DNA of 64,000 nt from G020348185 sp964525045 (GTDB taxonomy: Bacteria; Nitrospirota; Nitrospiria; Nitrospirales; UBA8639): contig CAZGFD010000005.1 of assembly GCA_964525045.1 (NCBI GenBank), positions 62,001 through 126,000 on the forward strand, given 5' to 3'. The notes below the pieces were generated by a model. The model ran no database searches and was not told where the DNA came from. It worked only from the letters and a program-made list of their open reading frames with translations. Position numbers and translations under genes: made by a program. Below are positions 17,857-27,011 of the stretch, piece after piece (within the stretch, counting starts at the first letter, position 1; every line of letters begins with the position of its first letter).

Positions 17857-20792
17857 CGTTTGGAAGGGGATTTGGCTGGACGAGATTTTTTCGAGGATTT
17901 CGATCGAGATGTGACGCCGTTGGCTGCTTTAACTTTCCCCTTGGCCTTCTTGGATGTAGGACGGCTTTTTGAAGGAGGGGATTTCTTGGCAACCGTTGAA
18001 ACGGTCGAAATGGCCGATTGGGCTGCGGCCAATCGTGCGATCGGGACCCGGTAGGGAGAGCAACTGACGTACTGCAATCCAAGCTCTTGACAAAATTCCA
18101 CGGAGCTTGGATCGCCTCCATGCTCACCGCAAATTCCCAATTTGATATCCGGCCGGGTCTGACGACCCTCCTGAATGGCTAACTTCATCATGGCGCCAAC
18201 CCCTTCCCGATCCAGAACGGCAAAGGGATCAAAGTCGAGGATATTCTCGGCCTTTTTGTCTATCGTGGCCTTGCACATCCGACACACCATTTTTTTCCAA
18301 TCGACATTGGTTCGTTGACAGACGGGACAGCGATCCTGTCGGTCCATATAAAATCCGGTGAATTTTGCCGCATCATCGCGCGAGAACCCATAAGTTGTCT
18401 GGGTCAGATCGTTCGTTCCGAATGAGAAAAACTCTGCATCTCTGGCAATTTGACTTGCCGTAACGGCTGCCCGAGGGACTTCAATCATCGTGCCGACTAA
18501 ATAGGTCAGTTTGGTCCCATAGCGGGCCATGGTTTCATTAGCGACCTCCTGAATGAGTTCTTTTTGAGCCTTCATTTCTGATGCCATCCCGACTAAGGGA
18601 ATCATTATTTCAGGCACAATCTTTTTTCCTTCCGCTGCCACTTCACACGCCGCTTCAAAAATCGCTTGAATCTGCATCCGGGTAATTTCTGGCATGGTGA
18701 TACCCAACCGGCATCCTCGAAGGCCAAGCATGGGATTAAATTCATGCAGTTCCTCCACTCGGTCCAACAGAAGTTTCTTTTGTTCTATTTCCTGTGGATC
18801 GCCTCCGGTCACCTCCAAGCGCGCCAGGTCAACCATCAGGTGCTCGCGTTTCGGTAAAAATTCATGGAGAGGGGGATCCAGCAAACGAATGGTCACCGGA
18901 AATCCCTTCATTTCCCGGTATAAGCCAATAAAATCCTGCTTTTGTAGAGGGAGGAGTTGATTCAGGAATTGTTCGCGCTTTTCCCGGGAAGAGGCCAAGA
19001 TCATTTGTTGCATGACCTGGACTCGATCTTCCGCGAAAAACATGTGTTCGGTTCGGCAGAGTCCTATGCCTTCCGCCCCAAAACCTCTGGCCACTTTAGC
19101 CTGTTCGGGAATGTCGGCATTCGCGCGAACCTTTAACGTTCTGAAGTTATCAGACCATTTCAATAGCGTCGAAAAATATTTGTATTTTTCGGACTTTCCA
19201 GGATCCATCTTGCCTTGGATAATCTGAATAACTTCTGAGTCCACCACCGGAATATCCCCAGCATAGACCTGCCCCGTAAACCCATTGAGAGATATATAAT
19301 CCCCTTCAGACAACATCATGGTTCCCATTCGCACTTTTCCATCATCCTCAATCTCCACGGCATCACAGCCGGCAACACAGACTTTGCCCATTTGGCGGGC
19401 CACCACCGCGGCATGGGAGGTCATGCCACCTTTCGCCGTCAGGATTCCTTCAGCGGCGTGCATTCCATGAATATCATCTGGACTCGTTTCATGACGAACA
19501 AGGACCGCCCGCTCACCCCGTTCTTTGAGCTCGACGGCCCGATCCGGAGTTAAGGCAATCTTTCCAGCCGCAGCTCCCGGGCCCGCGGGGAGACCCTTCC
19601 CAACAGCCTGAAAGCTGGCCTCTTCCTTCAATTCAAAAATCGGGTACAGGTACTGCGATAATTGTTCTGGGGCGACCCGTTGAACAGCTTCCTTCCGATC
19701 AATCAAGCCCTCTTTCACCATTTCCACCGCAATGCGGACTGCCGCAATCCCCGTGCGTTTTCCCACTCGCGTTTGAAGCATAAACAGTTTGCCTTCCTGG
19801 ATCGTAAATTCCAGATCCAGCATATCTCGATAATGCTTCTCCAAGGTTTTTTGAGTCTTGGTTAATTCCCGGTAGGCCGCCGGGAGCTTGTCTTTTAATG
19901 CTTGAACCGGCAACGGGGTTCGAATACCGGCCACCACATCCTCTCCTTGAGCATTCAACAGGCATTCACCAAAAAAGGTTGGGGCTCCCGTGGCAGGATT
20001 TCTCGTGAACGCCACTCCCGTTCCACTCGTCTCTCCCATATTGCCAAACACCATCGCCTGGACATTCACCGCCGTCCCCCAGGCATCCGGAATTTCGTAC
20101 AATCTTCGATAGGTGACCGCGCGATCCCCATACCAAGATTCAAAGACAGCATTGACGGCCATCTGAAGTTGATCAAACGGATCCTGGGGAAATTCACGAC
20201 CGGTTTCTGTTCTTACCAGACTTTTGAATGTTCCAATGAGTTCATCCAAGGCGTCCTCGGACAGATCAGTATCATGTTTGGCCCCGTATTGTCTTTTGAC
20301 CTCATCCAGATGGTCTTCAAATCGTTCCCGGTCAATTCCCATGACCACGGTCCCAAACATTGTGATAAAGCGCCGATATCCATCAGCTGCAAACCGTGGA
20401 TTGGATGTCTTTTGAGCAAGTCCCTTTGCGGTCTGTTCATTCAGGCCCAAATTGAGTACTGTATCCATCATGCCAGGCATGGAAGCTCGAGCTCCTGAGC
20501 GTACCGATACTAAAAGAGGATTGGTGGGATCACCGAACCGGGCCTTCAGAGACTGTTCAACTTTTTTTAAGGCTTTAAGCGCCTGATCCCACATTCCTGG
20601 AGGAAAGCGCTTCTTTGAATGGAAATATTCAACACAGGCTTCGGTGGTAATAGTGAATCCTGGAGGAACGGAAATGTTGAGGTTGGTCATTTCGGCCAGG
20701 CCAGACCCCTTGCCTCCCAGAAGTTCTTTCATCCCTCCCTTTCCTTCTGCTTTCCCATTTCCAAAAAAGTAAACGTACTTTTTCTGACCCAT
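17853..20792 (-). CDS. ppdK: Pyruvate, phosphate dikinase with a basic C-terminal tail
   Basis: 979 residues from the ATG at 20792-20790, which has a GGAG site; an upstream ATG at 20813 adds seven residues. It interconverts pyruvate and PEP with ATP and phosphate, which is useful for gluconeogenesis in autotrophs. Domains in order: N-terminal ATP-grasp (LLGGKGSGLAEM), the swivelling domain with the phosphorylated histidine in GGMTSHAAVVARQMG, and the PEP/pyruvate barrel (GFGAEGIGLCRTEHMFF to GICGEHGGDPSS). After the normal end (SPYRVPIARLAAAQ) there is a tail of about 52 residues with 17 Lys/Arg and no acidic residue. Confidence 0.95.
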   Translation of the reverse strand: MGQKKYVYFFGNGKAEGKGGMKELLGGKGSGLAEMTNLNISVPPGFTITTEACVEYFHSKKRFPPGMWDQALKALKKVEQSLKARFGDPTNPLLVSVRSGARASMPGMMDTVLNLGLNEQTAKGLAQKTSNPRFAADGYRRFITMFGTVVMGIDRERFEDHLDEVKRQYGAKHDTDLSEDALDELIGTFKSLVRTETGREFPQDPFDQLQMAVNAVFESWYGDRAVTYRRLYEIPDAWGTAVNVQAMVFGNMGETSGTGVAFTRNPATGAPTFFGECLLNAQGEDVVAGIRTPLPVQALKDKLPAAYRELTKTQKTLEKHYRDMLDLEFTIQEGKLFMLQTRVGKRTGIAAVRIAVEMVKEGLIDRKEAVQRVAPEQLSQYLYPIFELKEEASFQAVGKGLPAGPGAAAGKIALTPDRAVELKERGERAVLVRHETSPDDIHGMHAAEGILTAKGGMTSHAAVVARQMGKVCVAGCDAVEIEDDGKVRMGTMMLSEGDYISLNGFTGQVYAGDIPVVDSEVIQIIQGKMDPGKSEKYKYFSTLLKWSDNFRTLKVRANADIPEQAKVARGFGAEGIGLCRTEHMFFAEDRVQVMQQMILASSREKREQFLNQLLPLQKQDFIGLYREMKGFPVTIRLLDPPLHEFLPKREHLMVDLARLEVTGGDPQEIEQKKLLLDRVEELHEFNPMLGLRGCRLGITMPEITRMQIQAIFEAACEVAAEGKKIVPEIMIPLVGMASEMKAQKELIQEVANETMARYGTKLTYLVGTMIEVPRAAVTASQIARDAEFFSFGTNDLTQTTYGFSRDDAAKFTGFYMDRQDRCPVCQRTNVDWKKMVCRMCKATIDKKAENILDFDPFAVLDREGVGAMMKLAIQEGRQTRPDIKLGICGEHGGDPSSVEFCQELGLQYVSCSPYRVPIARLAAAQSAISTVSTVAKKSPPSKSRPTSKKAKGKVKAANGVTSRSKSSKKSRPAKSPSKR

Positions 20793-20877
20793 GACTTCAC
20801 TCTCCTTTACCAAAGAGCTGAAAATGCCAGTTAGTTAAATGAGGTGCCGCCTGCCCACCCCCAGGTCCACACCAGAA

Positions 20878-21378
20878 TTAGGTATTTCTACTAATTCTTT
20901 GTAATTGTAACTGGTACCTCGAGATTAGAAATCGCTTGGCCCACATTCCGGACCCAATGACCAGGATGACAAACAACAACAGCGCAAGTAACCGAAAATT
21001 TTGCCCTTGATGAGCTTGGTAATACAATTGGCCATCAGCCCCAATGGCCAGCCCTATGCCTTCGCGAATATGATGGGAATTACCCGACGGATCGGAAAGT
21101 TCAAGCCATTCGGTGCATAATTGAATGGGTCTCTGAGCACCTTCCACCTTGGCAATTCCCACCCGCAAGCAATGGCCATTTTCGGGATCATAGAGTTCCG
21201 GTTTAGAAAGCGCGATATCCAAATCCACCCCGCTCATCCACAATCCACCGAGCAACAGGGCATTGCAGACAATGATTAAAAGGATCGTCACGCCTCTCGC
21301 GAACCACCTGAGTTTGGTACTCTGCGATTCCGCCGTCACTGCTATCACTCCATTTGAGAGGCTCGGAACCCATTTCAC
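20878..21378 (-). CDS. Hypothetical membrane protein
   Basis: 166 residues that I do not recognise. Two hydrophobic segments (about residues 29-49 and 130-148) bracket a polar domain with two cysteines (HCLRVG and LCTEWLEL), which probably lies outside the membrane. The C terminus is basic. It follows ppdK's upstream region on the same strand and precedes a dispersed repeat. Confidence 0.5.
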   Translation of the reverse strand: MKWVPSLSNGVIAVTAESQSTKLRWFARGVTILLIIVCNALLLGGLWMSGVDLDIALSKPELYDPENGHCLRVGIAKVEGAQRPIQLCTEWLELSDPSGNSHHIREGIGLAIGADGQLYYQAHQGQNFRLLALLLFVILVIGSGMWAKRFLISRYQLQLQRISRNT

Positions 21379-21476
21379 TAAGGAAAACGGTAAATTCTTA
21401 GTCTGGATTCCCGGTAGTGTATCCCCTACTATCCGCGTTTAGAGAATAGGCCAATTCTGTTCTCTGAAAAAATAAT

Positions 21477-21613
21477 GAATATCCAACAAGGAATCTCGCA
21501 TTACCAAGTTCTGGGATTGAAATTGAACATCGCTTGAAGTTCCACAAGCTCTTTCCCTACGAAATTCGACATTCCCCTATTCGATATTGGCCCCTATTCG
21601 ATATTGGATATTT
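21477..21613. repeat. Dispersed repeat, family B, copy 1
   Basis: The 5' part AATATCCAACAAGGAAT is shared with a second copy at 43891. The 3' part is made of TTCGACA/TTCGATA heptamers and ends with TTGGATATT, the reverse complement of the AATATCCAA start, so the whole can fold into a long stem. It lies between two minus-strand genes. Confidence 0.7.
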
Positions 21614-21659
21614 CTCAATCTCTTTCATTGCCAATGATAAATGGTTGCCTCTTAGTCTG

Positions 21660-23852
21660 TTAACTCCCCTGGGACTGAATCAAAGAAAAATCCGCTATTT
21701 TCAAGAACAACTGATCGATGGTGTTCAACAGGGACAGACGGTTGGCCCTCACAGCCTGATCAGGAGCGTTGACCATGACCCCAACAAAATATTCATCAAT
21801 GGGAGATTTTAACCCAATGAGGGCCTTCAATGCCTCCCCATATTCCTTTTTCTCCAGGCATTCCGAAATTACTCGCTGAACTTCTCCCACCGCTGTATAG
21901 AGGATGTGCTCCGTTTCATGTTCAAACCTTTCGGGTTGGATTCGTTTTTCCGTCCATTGTTCTTTTTGAACAATTCGATGCGCACGTTTAAATCCAATGA
22001 TCAGCGGATCGAATTCGGGTTTGGCGGTAATTTGCTCAAGGGCTTTCATCCGAGAAAACAGATCATCAAGATCACAGGTGTCAGAAGGTCTGACGGCCAG
22101 AACCGCATCCATCAAATCGTCTCGCAAATCATGAACGATCCGTCCATAATACTTTAATCGTTCCATCAGGAAATCTATCAATGCCCCTTCGACGGAACCC
22201 GTCGATTCTCCTTTTATCCCCTGTGCCTCTAATAAGCCTGCGGAGCATATCGTCAGAGGCATGAGATTCATGATCAATTTTCTCTCCAACAGTATTCTCA
22301 CAATCCCGAAGGCCATGCGGCGAAGTCCAAATGGATCCTCTGATCCAGAAGGGACCATGCCGGTTTTAAAAAACGCCGTAAGGGTATCGATTCGATCCGC
22401 CAGTGCCAGAAACGTTCCGGTGTGGGACTGGGGGATGGCATCCTCTGGTGAACGGGGAAGATAATGCTCCTCAATAGCCAGGGAGACTTCCTGGGATTCT
22501 CCATCATGTCTGGCATATACTCTTCCCATGATCCCTTGTAACGAAGGGAATTCACCAACCATGCCGGTGAGAAGGTCGGCTTTGGCCAACGTTGCGGCCC
22601 TCTGGCAGGCCTCTTTCAGATCATCTCGGGCATTCATCTGTGCGATTGATGCAACAAGTTCTCGGACCCGATCGGTCTTTTGATGAACGGTCCCAAGTTT
22701 CTTGTGAAAAACGACTTCCTTTAATTTACTGACCCGATCAACTAACAGTTGCCGCCGGTCTTCATGAAAAAAGTATTGAGCATCTTTTAACCTTGCCGCT
22801 AACACCCGTTCATTCCCGACCCTGATCAAGTCCATTTGAGATTTCTTCATATTGGTCACAGAGACAAATCTTGGTTGAAGCCCTCCGTCCCTTCCAACCA
22901 GCGAGAAATACCCTTGATGCTCCTGCATGGAAGTAATCAGAACCTCAGAGGGAAGGGCTAGATATTCCGAATCAAATTCCCCAAGAATCGCTTGTGGGCA
23001 TTCGACACTATATACGGCCTGTTCTAACAATTCCTCTTTATTCCCTTCATAAATCTGCCCATTAACGGATTCCGCCAATTCTTCGATTTGAGTCTGGATG
23101 ATCTTCCGACGTTCCCCAGGGTCTCCCACGATCCCAAGTCGTTTTATCGTGGCAAAGTAGGAGGCAGCCTTCTTCACCTCTTCACCGCTTTTACGTCTAA
23201 CTCGGGAGGCATGAAGAAAACGGGGGCCCCAGGTTCGAGCCCCGGAGGAGATTCCTGCAATCTCAAATTTAACAGGACGATCCCCATATAAGGCGACAAT
23301 CCATCGAATTGGTCGTGCAAACCGCATCCTGGAAGAATTCCATCGCATGGATTTCGGAAAAGACAACTGCTGTAAAAGATCAGACAAATGCTGCCGAAGG
23401 ATTTGGGGCGCCCGCTGCCCTTTCTCATGCCTAATGGCACATACATACACCCCTTTGGCGGTTTCTTTTATCTGAAGCTGGTCGACGGAAATCTCTTGAG
23501 ATTTGGCAAACCCTTTGCCGGCTTGAGTCGGTAGTCCGCGATCATCATAAGCAACGGACTTAGGAGGTCCAAGGACCTCTTGAAGAATAGAAGTCTGAAG
23601 GGAGGCCAGTTCATCAACGAATAGCACTAACCGCCGGGGAGTACCCATCGTTTGGATCGTCCCGTGGGAAAGTCGATGGTCTCCAAAGAAATTTCCGGCT
23701 AGACGCTTCAAGTTTTCCAGGGCGGGGCCAATGAATGACGAGGGTAACTCCTCCGTTCCAATTTCAAGGAGAAACGGCGCCTTGTCGGAGCGAGATTTCG
23801 GGGCACGGCCCTTCACCGGCCGAGCTGACATCTTTCGTTTGTTACTTGTCAT
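21660..23852 (-). CDS. glyS: Glycyl-tRNA synthetase beta subunit
   Basis: 730 residues, the usual length for the beta chain of the alpha2-beta2 enzyme. The first residues are basic, then LLEIGTEELPSSFI marks the family start. Other blocks are GPPKSVAYDD, SKSMRW-like FPKSMRWNS, GEFPSLQGIMGRVYA, and DRIDTLTAFFKTGMVPSGSEDPFGLRR. The C terminus holds the tRNA-binding HD-related and anticodon domains (VMVNAPDQAVRANRLSLL). It is three bases from glyQ and clearly in one operon. Confidence 0.95.
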   Translation of the reverse strand: MTSNKRKMSARPVKGRAPKSRSDKAPFLLEIGTEELPSSFIGPALENLKRLAGNFFGDHRLSHGTIQTMGTPRRLVLFVDELASLQTSILQEVLGPPKSVAYDDRGLPTQAGKGFAKSQEISVDQLQIKETAKGVYVCAIRHEKGQRAPQILRQHLSDLLQQLSFPKSMRWNSSRMRFARPIRWIVALYGDRPVKFEIAGISSGARTWGPRFLHASRVRRKSGEEVKKAASYFATIKRLGIVGDPGERRKIIQTQIEELAESVNGQIYEGNKEELLEQAVYSVECPQAILGEFDSEYLALPSEVLITSMQEHQGYFSLVGRDGGLQPRFVSVTNMKKSQMDLIRVGNERVLAARLKDAQYFFHEDRRQLLVDRVSKLKEVVFHKKLGTVHQKTDRVRELVASIAQMNARDDLKEACQRAATLAKADLLTGMVGEFPSLQGIMGRVYARHDGESQEVSLAIEEHYLPRSPEDAIPQSHTGTFLALADRIDTLTAFFKTGMVPSGSEDPFGLRRMAFGIVRILLERKLIMNLMPLTICSAGLLEAQGIKGESTGSVEGALIDFLMERLKYYGRIVHDLRDDLMDAVLAVRPSDTCDLDDLFSRMKALEQITAKPEFDPLIIGFKRAHRIVQKEQWTEKRIQPERFEHETEHILYTAVGEVQRVISECLEKKEYGEALKALIGLKSPIDEYFVGVMVNAPDQAVRANRLSLLNTIDQLFLKIADFSLIQSQGS

Positions 23853-23855
23853 ACC

Positions 23856-24800
23856 CTACGGTCTTTCTAACTCTTTAATTCTACTTGACTTTTTCGATTT
23901 TACTGGACCTGCCTTGGCTCCTCCCGACAAGAGGGGGAAACCCATAGCCGATCTCCGATTCACGAAGGCCTCGGCACAGCGGCGTGCGAGCCCTCGAACC
24001 CTGGCAATGTATCCTGTTCGCTCGGCCACGCTAATGGCTCCACGAGCGTCCAACAGATTAAAAAGATGCGAGGTTTTCATACAATAATCGTATGCCGGCC
24101 AGACTAAATCCTTTTCTATGAGCCGCTGACATTCTGATTCAAAATCTTCAAAAGTTTTGGCAATCATCGCCACATCAGCCACTTCGAAATTATAGGTGGA
24201 AAACTGAACTTCGATATCATGATAAAGTTCGTGGTAGCGCACGTCTTTTGACCACATCAAATCATAAATACTGTCAACCTCCTGGATATACATGGCAATG
24301 CGCTCTAAGCCATAGGTCAACTCCACCGTAATGGGATCCAGTTCAATGCTTCCAACCTCTTGAAAATAAGTGAATTGTGTGATTTCCATCCCGTCAAGCC
24401 TGACTTCCCACCCCAACCCCCATGCTCCTAAGGTTGGTGATTCCCAGTCGTCTTGAACGAATTGAATATCGTGTTTTTTGGGGTCAATACCGAGGTTGGC
24501 CAAACTTTCTAAATAGAGGTCTTGTGAATCCGGTGGTGCTGGCTTGAGGACAACCTGATATTGGAAATAATGTTGAAGCCGGTTGGGATTCTCGCCATAC
24601 CGGCCATCGGTAGGTCGCCGACATGGCTCAACATAGGCTGCTCGCCAGGGCTCCGGCCCTAGTGCCCGCAGAAAGGTATCGGGATTAAAGGTTCCCGCCC
24701 CTTTTTCTGTATCATAGGGTTGAGTGAGGATACAGCGATGAGAGGCCCAGAATTGATGAAGAGAAAGGATTAATTCCTGGAGGGTCACAACTATTCTCAC
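23856..24800 (-). CDS. glyQ: Glycyl-tRNA synthetase alpha subunit
   Basis: 314 residues, class II catalytic subunit. It has QPYDTEKGAGTFNPDTFLRALGPEPW near the start, VEPCRRPTDGRYGENPNRLQHYFQYQV and the motif 2/3 region (GLGWEVRLDGMEITQFTYFQ). The start is GTG at 24800; a GTG four codons later (VTLQELI) fits most homologues and a GGTGA site, so the first four residues are doubtful. The C terminus has a basic extension of about 30 residues. Genes are in the order glyQ-glyS. Confidence 0.95.
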   Translation of the reverse strand: MRIVVTLQELILSLHQFWASHRCILTQPYDTEKGAGTFNPDTFLRALGPEPWRAAYVEPCRRPTDGRYGENPNRLQHYFQYQVVLKPAPPDSQDLYLESLANLGIDPKKHDIQFVQDDWESPTLGAWGLGWEVRLDGMEITQFTYFQEVGSIELDPITVELTYGLERIAMYIQEVDSIYDLMWSKDVRYHELYHDIEVQFSTYNFEVADVAMIAKTFEDFESECQRLIEKDLVWPAYDYCMKTSHLFNLLDARGAISVAERTGYIARVRGLARRCAEAFVNRRSAMGFPLLSGGAKAGPVKSKKSSRIKELERP

Positions 24801-24847
24801 CGTCTCGAGCCAGGAAATTTTGGCTCAAAATCGGTTCAGAATCGAAC

Positions 24848-24877
24848 AGTAAATTTACGAGAAATCCTGTAGGTCAA
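24848..24877 (-). promoter_or_regulatory. Candidate promoter for glyQS
   Basis: On the minus strand TTGACC (24877-24872) and TTTACT (24853-24848) are 18 bases apart, about 50 bases upstream of glyQ. Confidence 0.35.
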
Positions 24878-25025
24878 AAGTAACAACAAACCTTAGTGGA
24901 GTCAAGGTAATTGGGGGAAATTGAGTCCCTCAAGCCCTGACTTGGTATCTGCCGGGGGTATCTCTTGTTTTTTTTCGAGCGGTTCATTATATTGACCTCT
25001 GGTTAACCATTAAGGAGGGGGCATA

Positions 25026-25370
25026 ATGACAAAGAAATCAACCTGTTTTCTATTAACCGTTCTGGCCTTGGTCATTGGAATAAGTGGCTGTGAAACCATG
25101 CCGGAAGAGCCTCAACAAGCCGAGACAGCTCCGGCAAAGGCTCCGACCTGCTTAGCGGCTGGAGCTGCTTCCGACATAAACCGGCCGGCACAAGGGGCGC
25201 GATTAGATTCGATAGAATCCTGCATGGCGCGTATCCCCTGTGAAGCCTCCGAGAGCCAAAGAATGTTGGCTGAGGAAAGCTGCAAAGCGCAGTTTGCAGC
25301 CGAGAGTCGAAAAGACTTTGACTCTCTCCAGGAAAATAAGCGGGATTTCGGTGGCCCTTTAGCTGACTGA
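25026..25370 (+). CDS. Hypothetical lipoprotein
   Basis: 114 residues. The N terminus is a lipoprotein signal: MTKKS, a hydrophobic core and the lipobox ISGC with Cys22. The mature part is alanine rich, contains five more cysteines and ends with a charged helix. An AAGGAGGGGG site sits just before the ATG. I do not recognise the family; a small outer-membrane lipoprotein is likely. Confidence 0.65.
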   Translation: MTKKSTCFLLTVLALVIGISGCETMPEEPQQAETAPAKAPTCLAAGAASDINRPAQGARLDSIESCMARIPCEASESQRMLAEESCKAQFAAESRKDFDSLQENKRDFGGPLAD

Positions 25371-25511
25371 TATTTAATAGGGCTCTCAGGTACAGAAATA
25401 CCGATTCGGGTTGGTTTGCCCTCAACCGTTGGGCCACACTAAACGCCTCAGGGCTATTTGGTCGTTCATCCATTGAGGCCCTCATACCGCCCGATCACCT
25501 CTTCCCCCTGT

Positions 25512-25952
25512 TCACTTTACCACTACCAGGGCACCCTCCATCCCCTTGTGACCCCGTATCTGACATCGGAAGGGATACAACCCTTCAGGCAACACCAAAG
25601 AGAGCTCGATCCATTTTCCTGGTGGTATTTGAATTCCATCCCCCCTCCTCCATTGATCTGGCAAGGATTCCCTATCAAAAAGAACATTTTTACGGGCGAG
25701 GATTGGACTATGGAACACATGTCGCTCCCGTCCCTGATTCCTGACAATGAGTCGAACCTTTTGAAGAGCTGGAAGTTTCACCAGGTCTGGAGAAAATCGA
25801 AATTCCTCGGCCGTAATAGTGGCAGAGGACAATTCAGTATCACAGGATAAAAAGGATATTCCGCAAATCCAGAGCACAAAAATCAGGAGGCTCCTGACCT
25901 CCTGATAGGTGTTCCTTTCCTTTTCAGGTGGGGGTTGAGATCTCATGATCAT
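25512..25952 (-). CDS. Cupredoxin-like exported protein
   Basis: 146 residues. A hydrophobic segment ending FLSCD (about residue 37) is a signal peptide, possibly a lipoprotein with a non-ideal lipobox. The mature domain has the cupredoxin pattern: TITAEEFRFSPDLVKLPA, a histidine in RERHVFHSP, then YPFRCQIRGHKGMEGALVV where Cys, His and Met can form a type-1 copper site. A small electron carrier or copper sensor in the periplasm is likely. The partner is unknown; the neighbours give no hint. Confidence 0.78.
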   Translation of the reverse strand: MIMRSQPPPEKERNTYQEVRSLLIFVLWICGISFLSCDTELSSATITAEEFRFSPDLVKLPALQKVRLIVRNQGRERHVFHSPILARKNVLFDRESLPDQWRRGDGIQIPPGKWIELSLVLPEGLYPFRCQIRGHKGMEGALVVVK

Positions 25953-26065
25953 TCAATCCGTCGTATTCCAAATTCGAGATTCCAAACCAGGTGTGTTCTG
26001 GCTTTCTCCGTCCATTTCCTCATCTTTTTATTGACAACGCACCTCTCCATCCCGAGAATACCTCC

Positions 26066-26995
26066 ATGAATTCAACACTCATTCTTGAAGGCATTGAAAT
26101 ATCCGGCCATTGCGGGCTCACCCAGGACGAAAGGAGCCACCTTCAACCCATTCGCATAGACCTTGAAATTGACTGCGCAAATAGTCAAGCAGGAGAGACC
26201 GACAATATTCAACACACTATTGATTATGCCGAAATCATCAATCGCCTTTTGGAAATTGGCACCTCCAATCAATTCTACTTGGTCGAATCGCTGGCGGAAT
26301 ATACTATCCGGACCCTTTTTGAGGAGTTTCCCATCCTCAGTCTTCGTATTTGGGTAAGAAAAACCGACCCGCCATTAAAAGCGACCGTCAACTCAGTGGG
26401 GGTTCGTCTCTCTCGGGATCGAGGTGGCCTGGGAACCAAGTCTACCTCCTCAGCCGTTAAATCCCCATCACCCTTTCTTCCCGAACACCTACATCAATTA
26501 CCGAAAGGAAAAATTCTGGACCTTGCCGCTGGGCAGGGAAGAAATGCCCTGTATCTTGCCAGCCAGGGTTATTCCGTTACGGCAATCGATCGGGATAGGG
26601 AAGCCCTAAAAGCGATCCAACTCGAAATACAAAACTCAAATATATCAAATGTGTTGGTTCAGGCTCAGGACTTTGAGGACGGCTCTCCTCATGCATTAAA
26701 TCTTGGGACCGAACTCTATGAGGGTATCATCGTGTTTTTCTATTTATACCGTCCGCTCTTTCCTTCACTGATCAACGCTCTGAGAAAGGGGGGAGTTTTG
26801 ATGTATGAAACATTTCTCATCGACAATCATCGGATCCATAATCATCCTCGTCGAAAAGAGTTTTGTCTCCAACACAACGAACTTGTTCACCTCACACAGG
26901 GTTTAAGAATTGTGCATTACGAAGAGGGGGCGCAGCAAGGGCCTCATCTTCAGGATCAGACATTCACGGCAAGAATCATAGCGAGAAAAGAATAG
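26066..26995 (+). CDS. Dihydroneopterin aldolase fused to a SAM-dependent methyltransferase
   Basis: 309 residues in one frame. Residues 1-120 are a FolB domain (LILEGIEISGHCGLTQDER, a middle YLVESLAEYTIRTLF and VRKTDPP with the catalytic lysine region), which cleaves dihydroneopterin in folate synthesis. After a linker, residues from about 140 form a TehB-like class I methyltransferase (KILDLAAGQGRNALYLA as the SAM motif, then GYSVTAIDRD and VLMYETFLID). The start at 26066 fits FolB homologues; 25 codons upstream are open but unlikely. Neither a frameshift nor a stop separates the domains. Confidence 0.85.
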   Translation: MNSTLILEGIEISGHCGLTQDERSHLQPIRIDLEIDCANSQAGETDNIQHTIDYAEIINRLLEIGTSNQFYLVESLAEYTIRTLFEEFPILSLRIWVRKTDPPLKATVNSVGVRLSRDRGGLGTKSTSSAVKSPSPFLPEHLHQLPKGKILDLAAGQGRNALYLASQGYSVTAIDRDREALKAIQLEIQNSNISNVLVQAQDFEDGSPHALNLGTELYEGIIVFFYLYRPLFPSLINALRKGGVLMYETFLIDNHRIHNHPRRKEFCLQHNELVHLTQGLRIVHYEEGAQQGPHLQDQTFTARIIARKE

Positions 26996-27011
26996 GCATT
27001 CTCAGGTTTCC

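Noticed and set aside
25458..25850. 130-residue plus-strand reading over the cupredoxin gene
   Set aside because: It is a shadow of the minus-strand cupredoxin, which has a clear copper motif and signal peptide.
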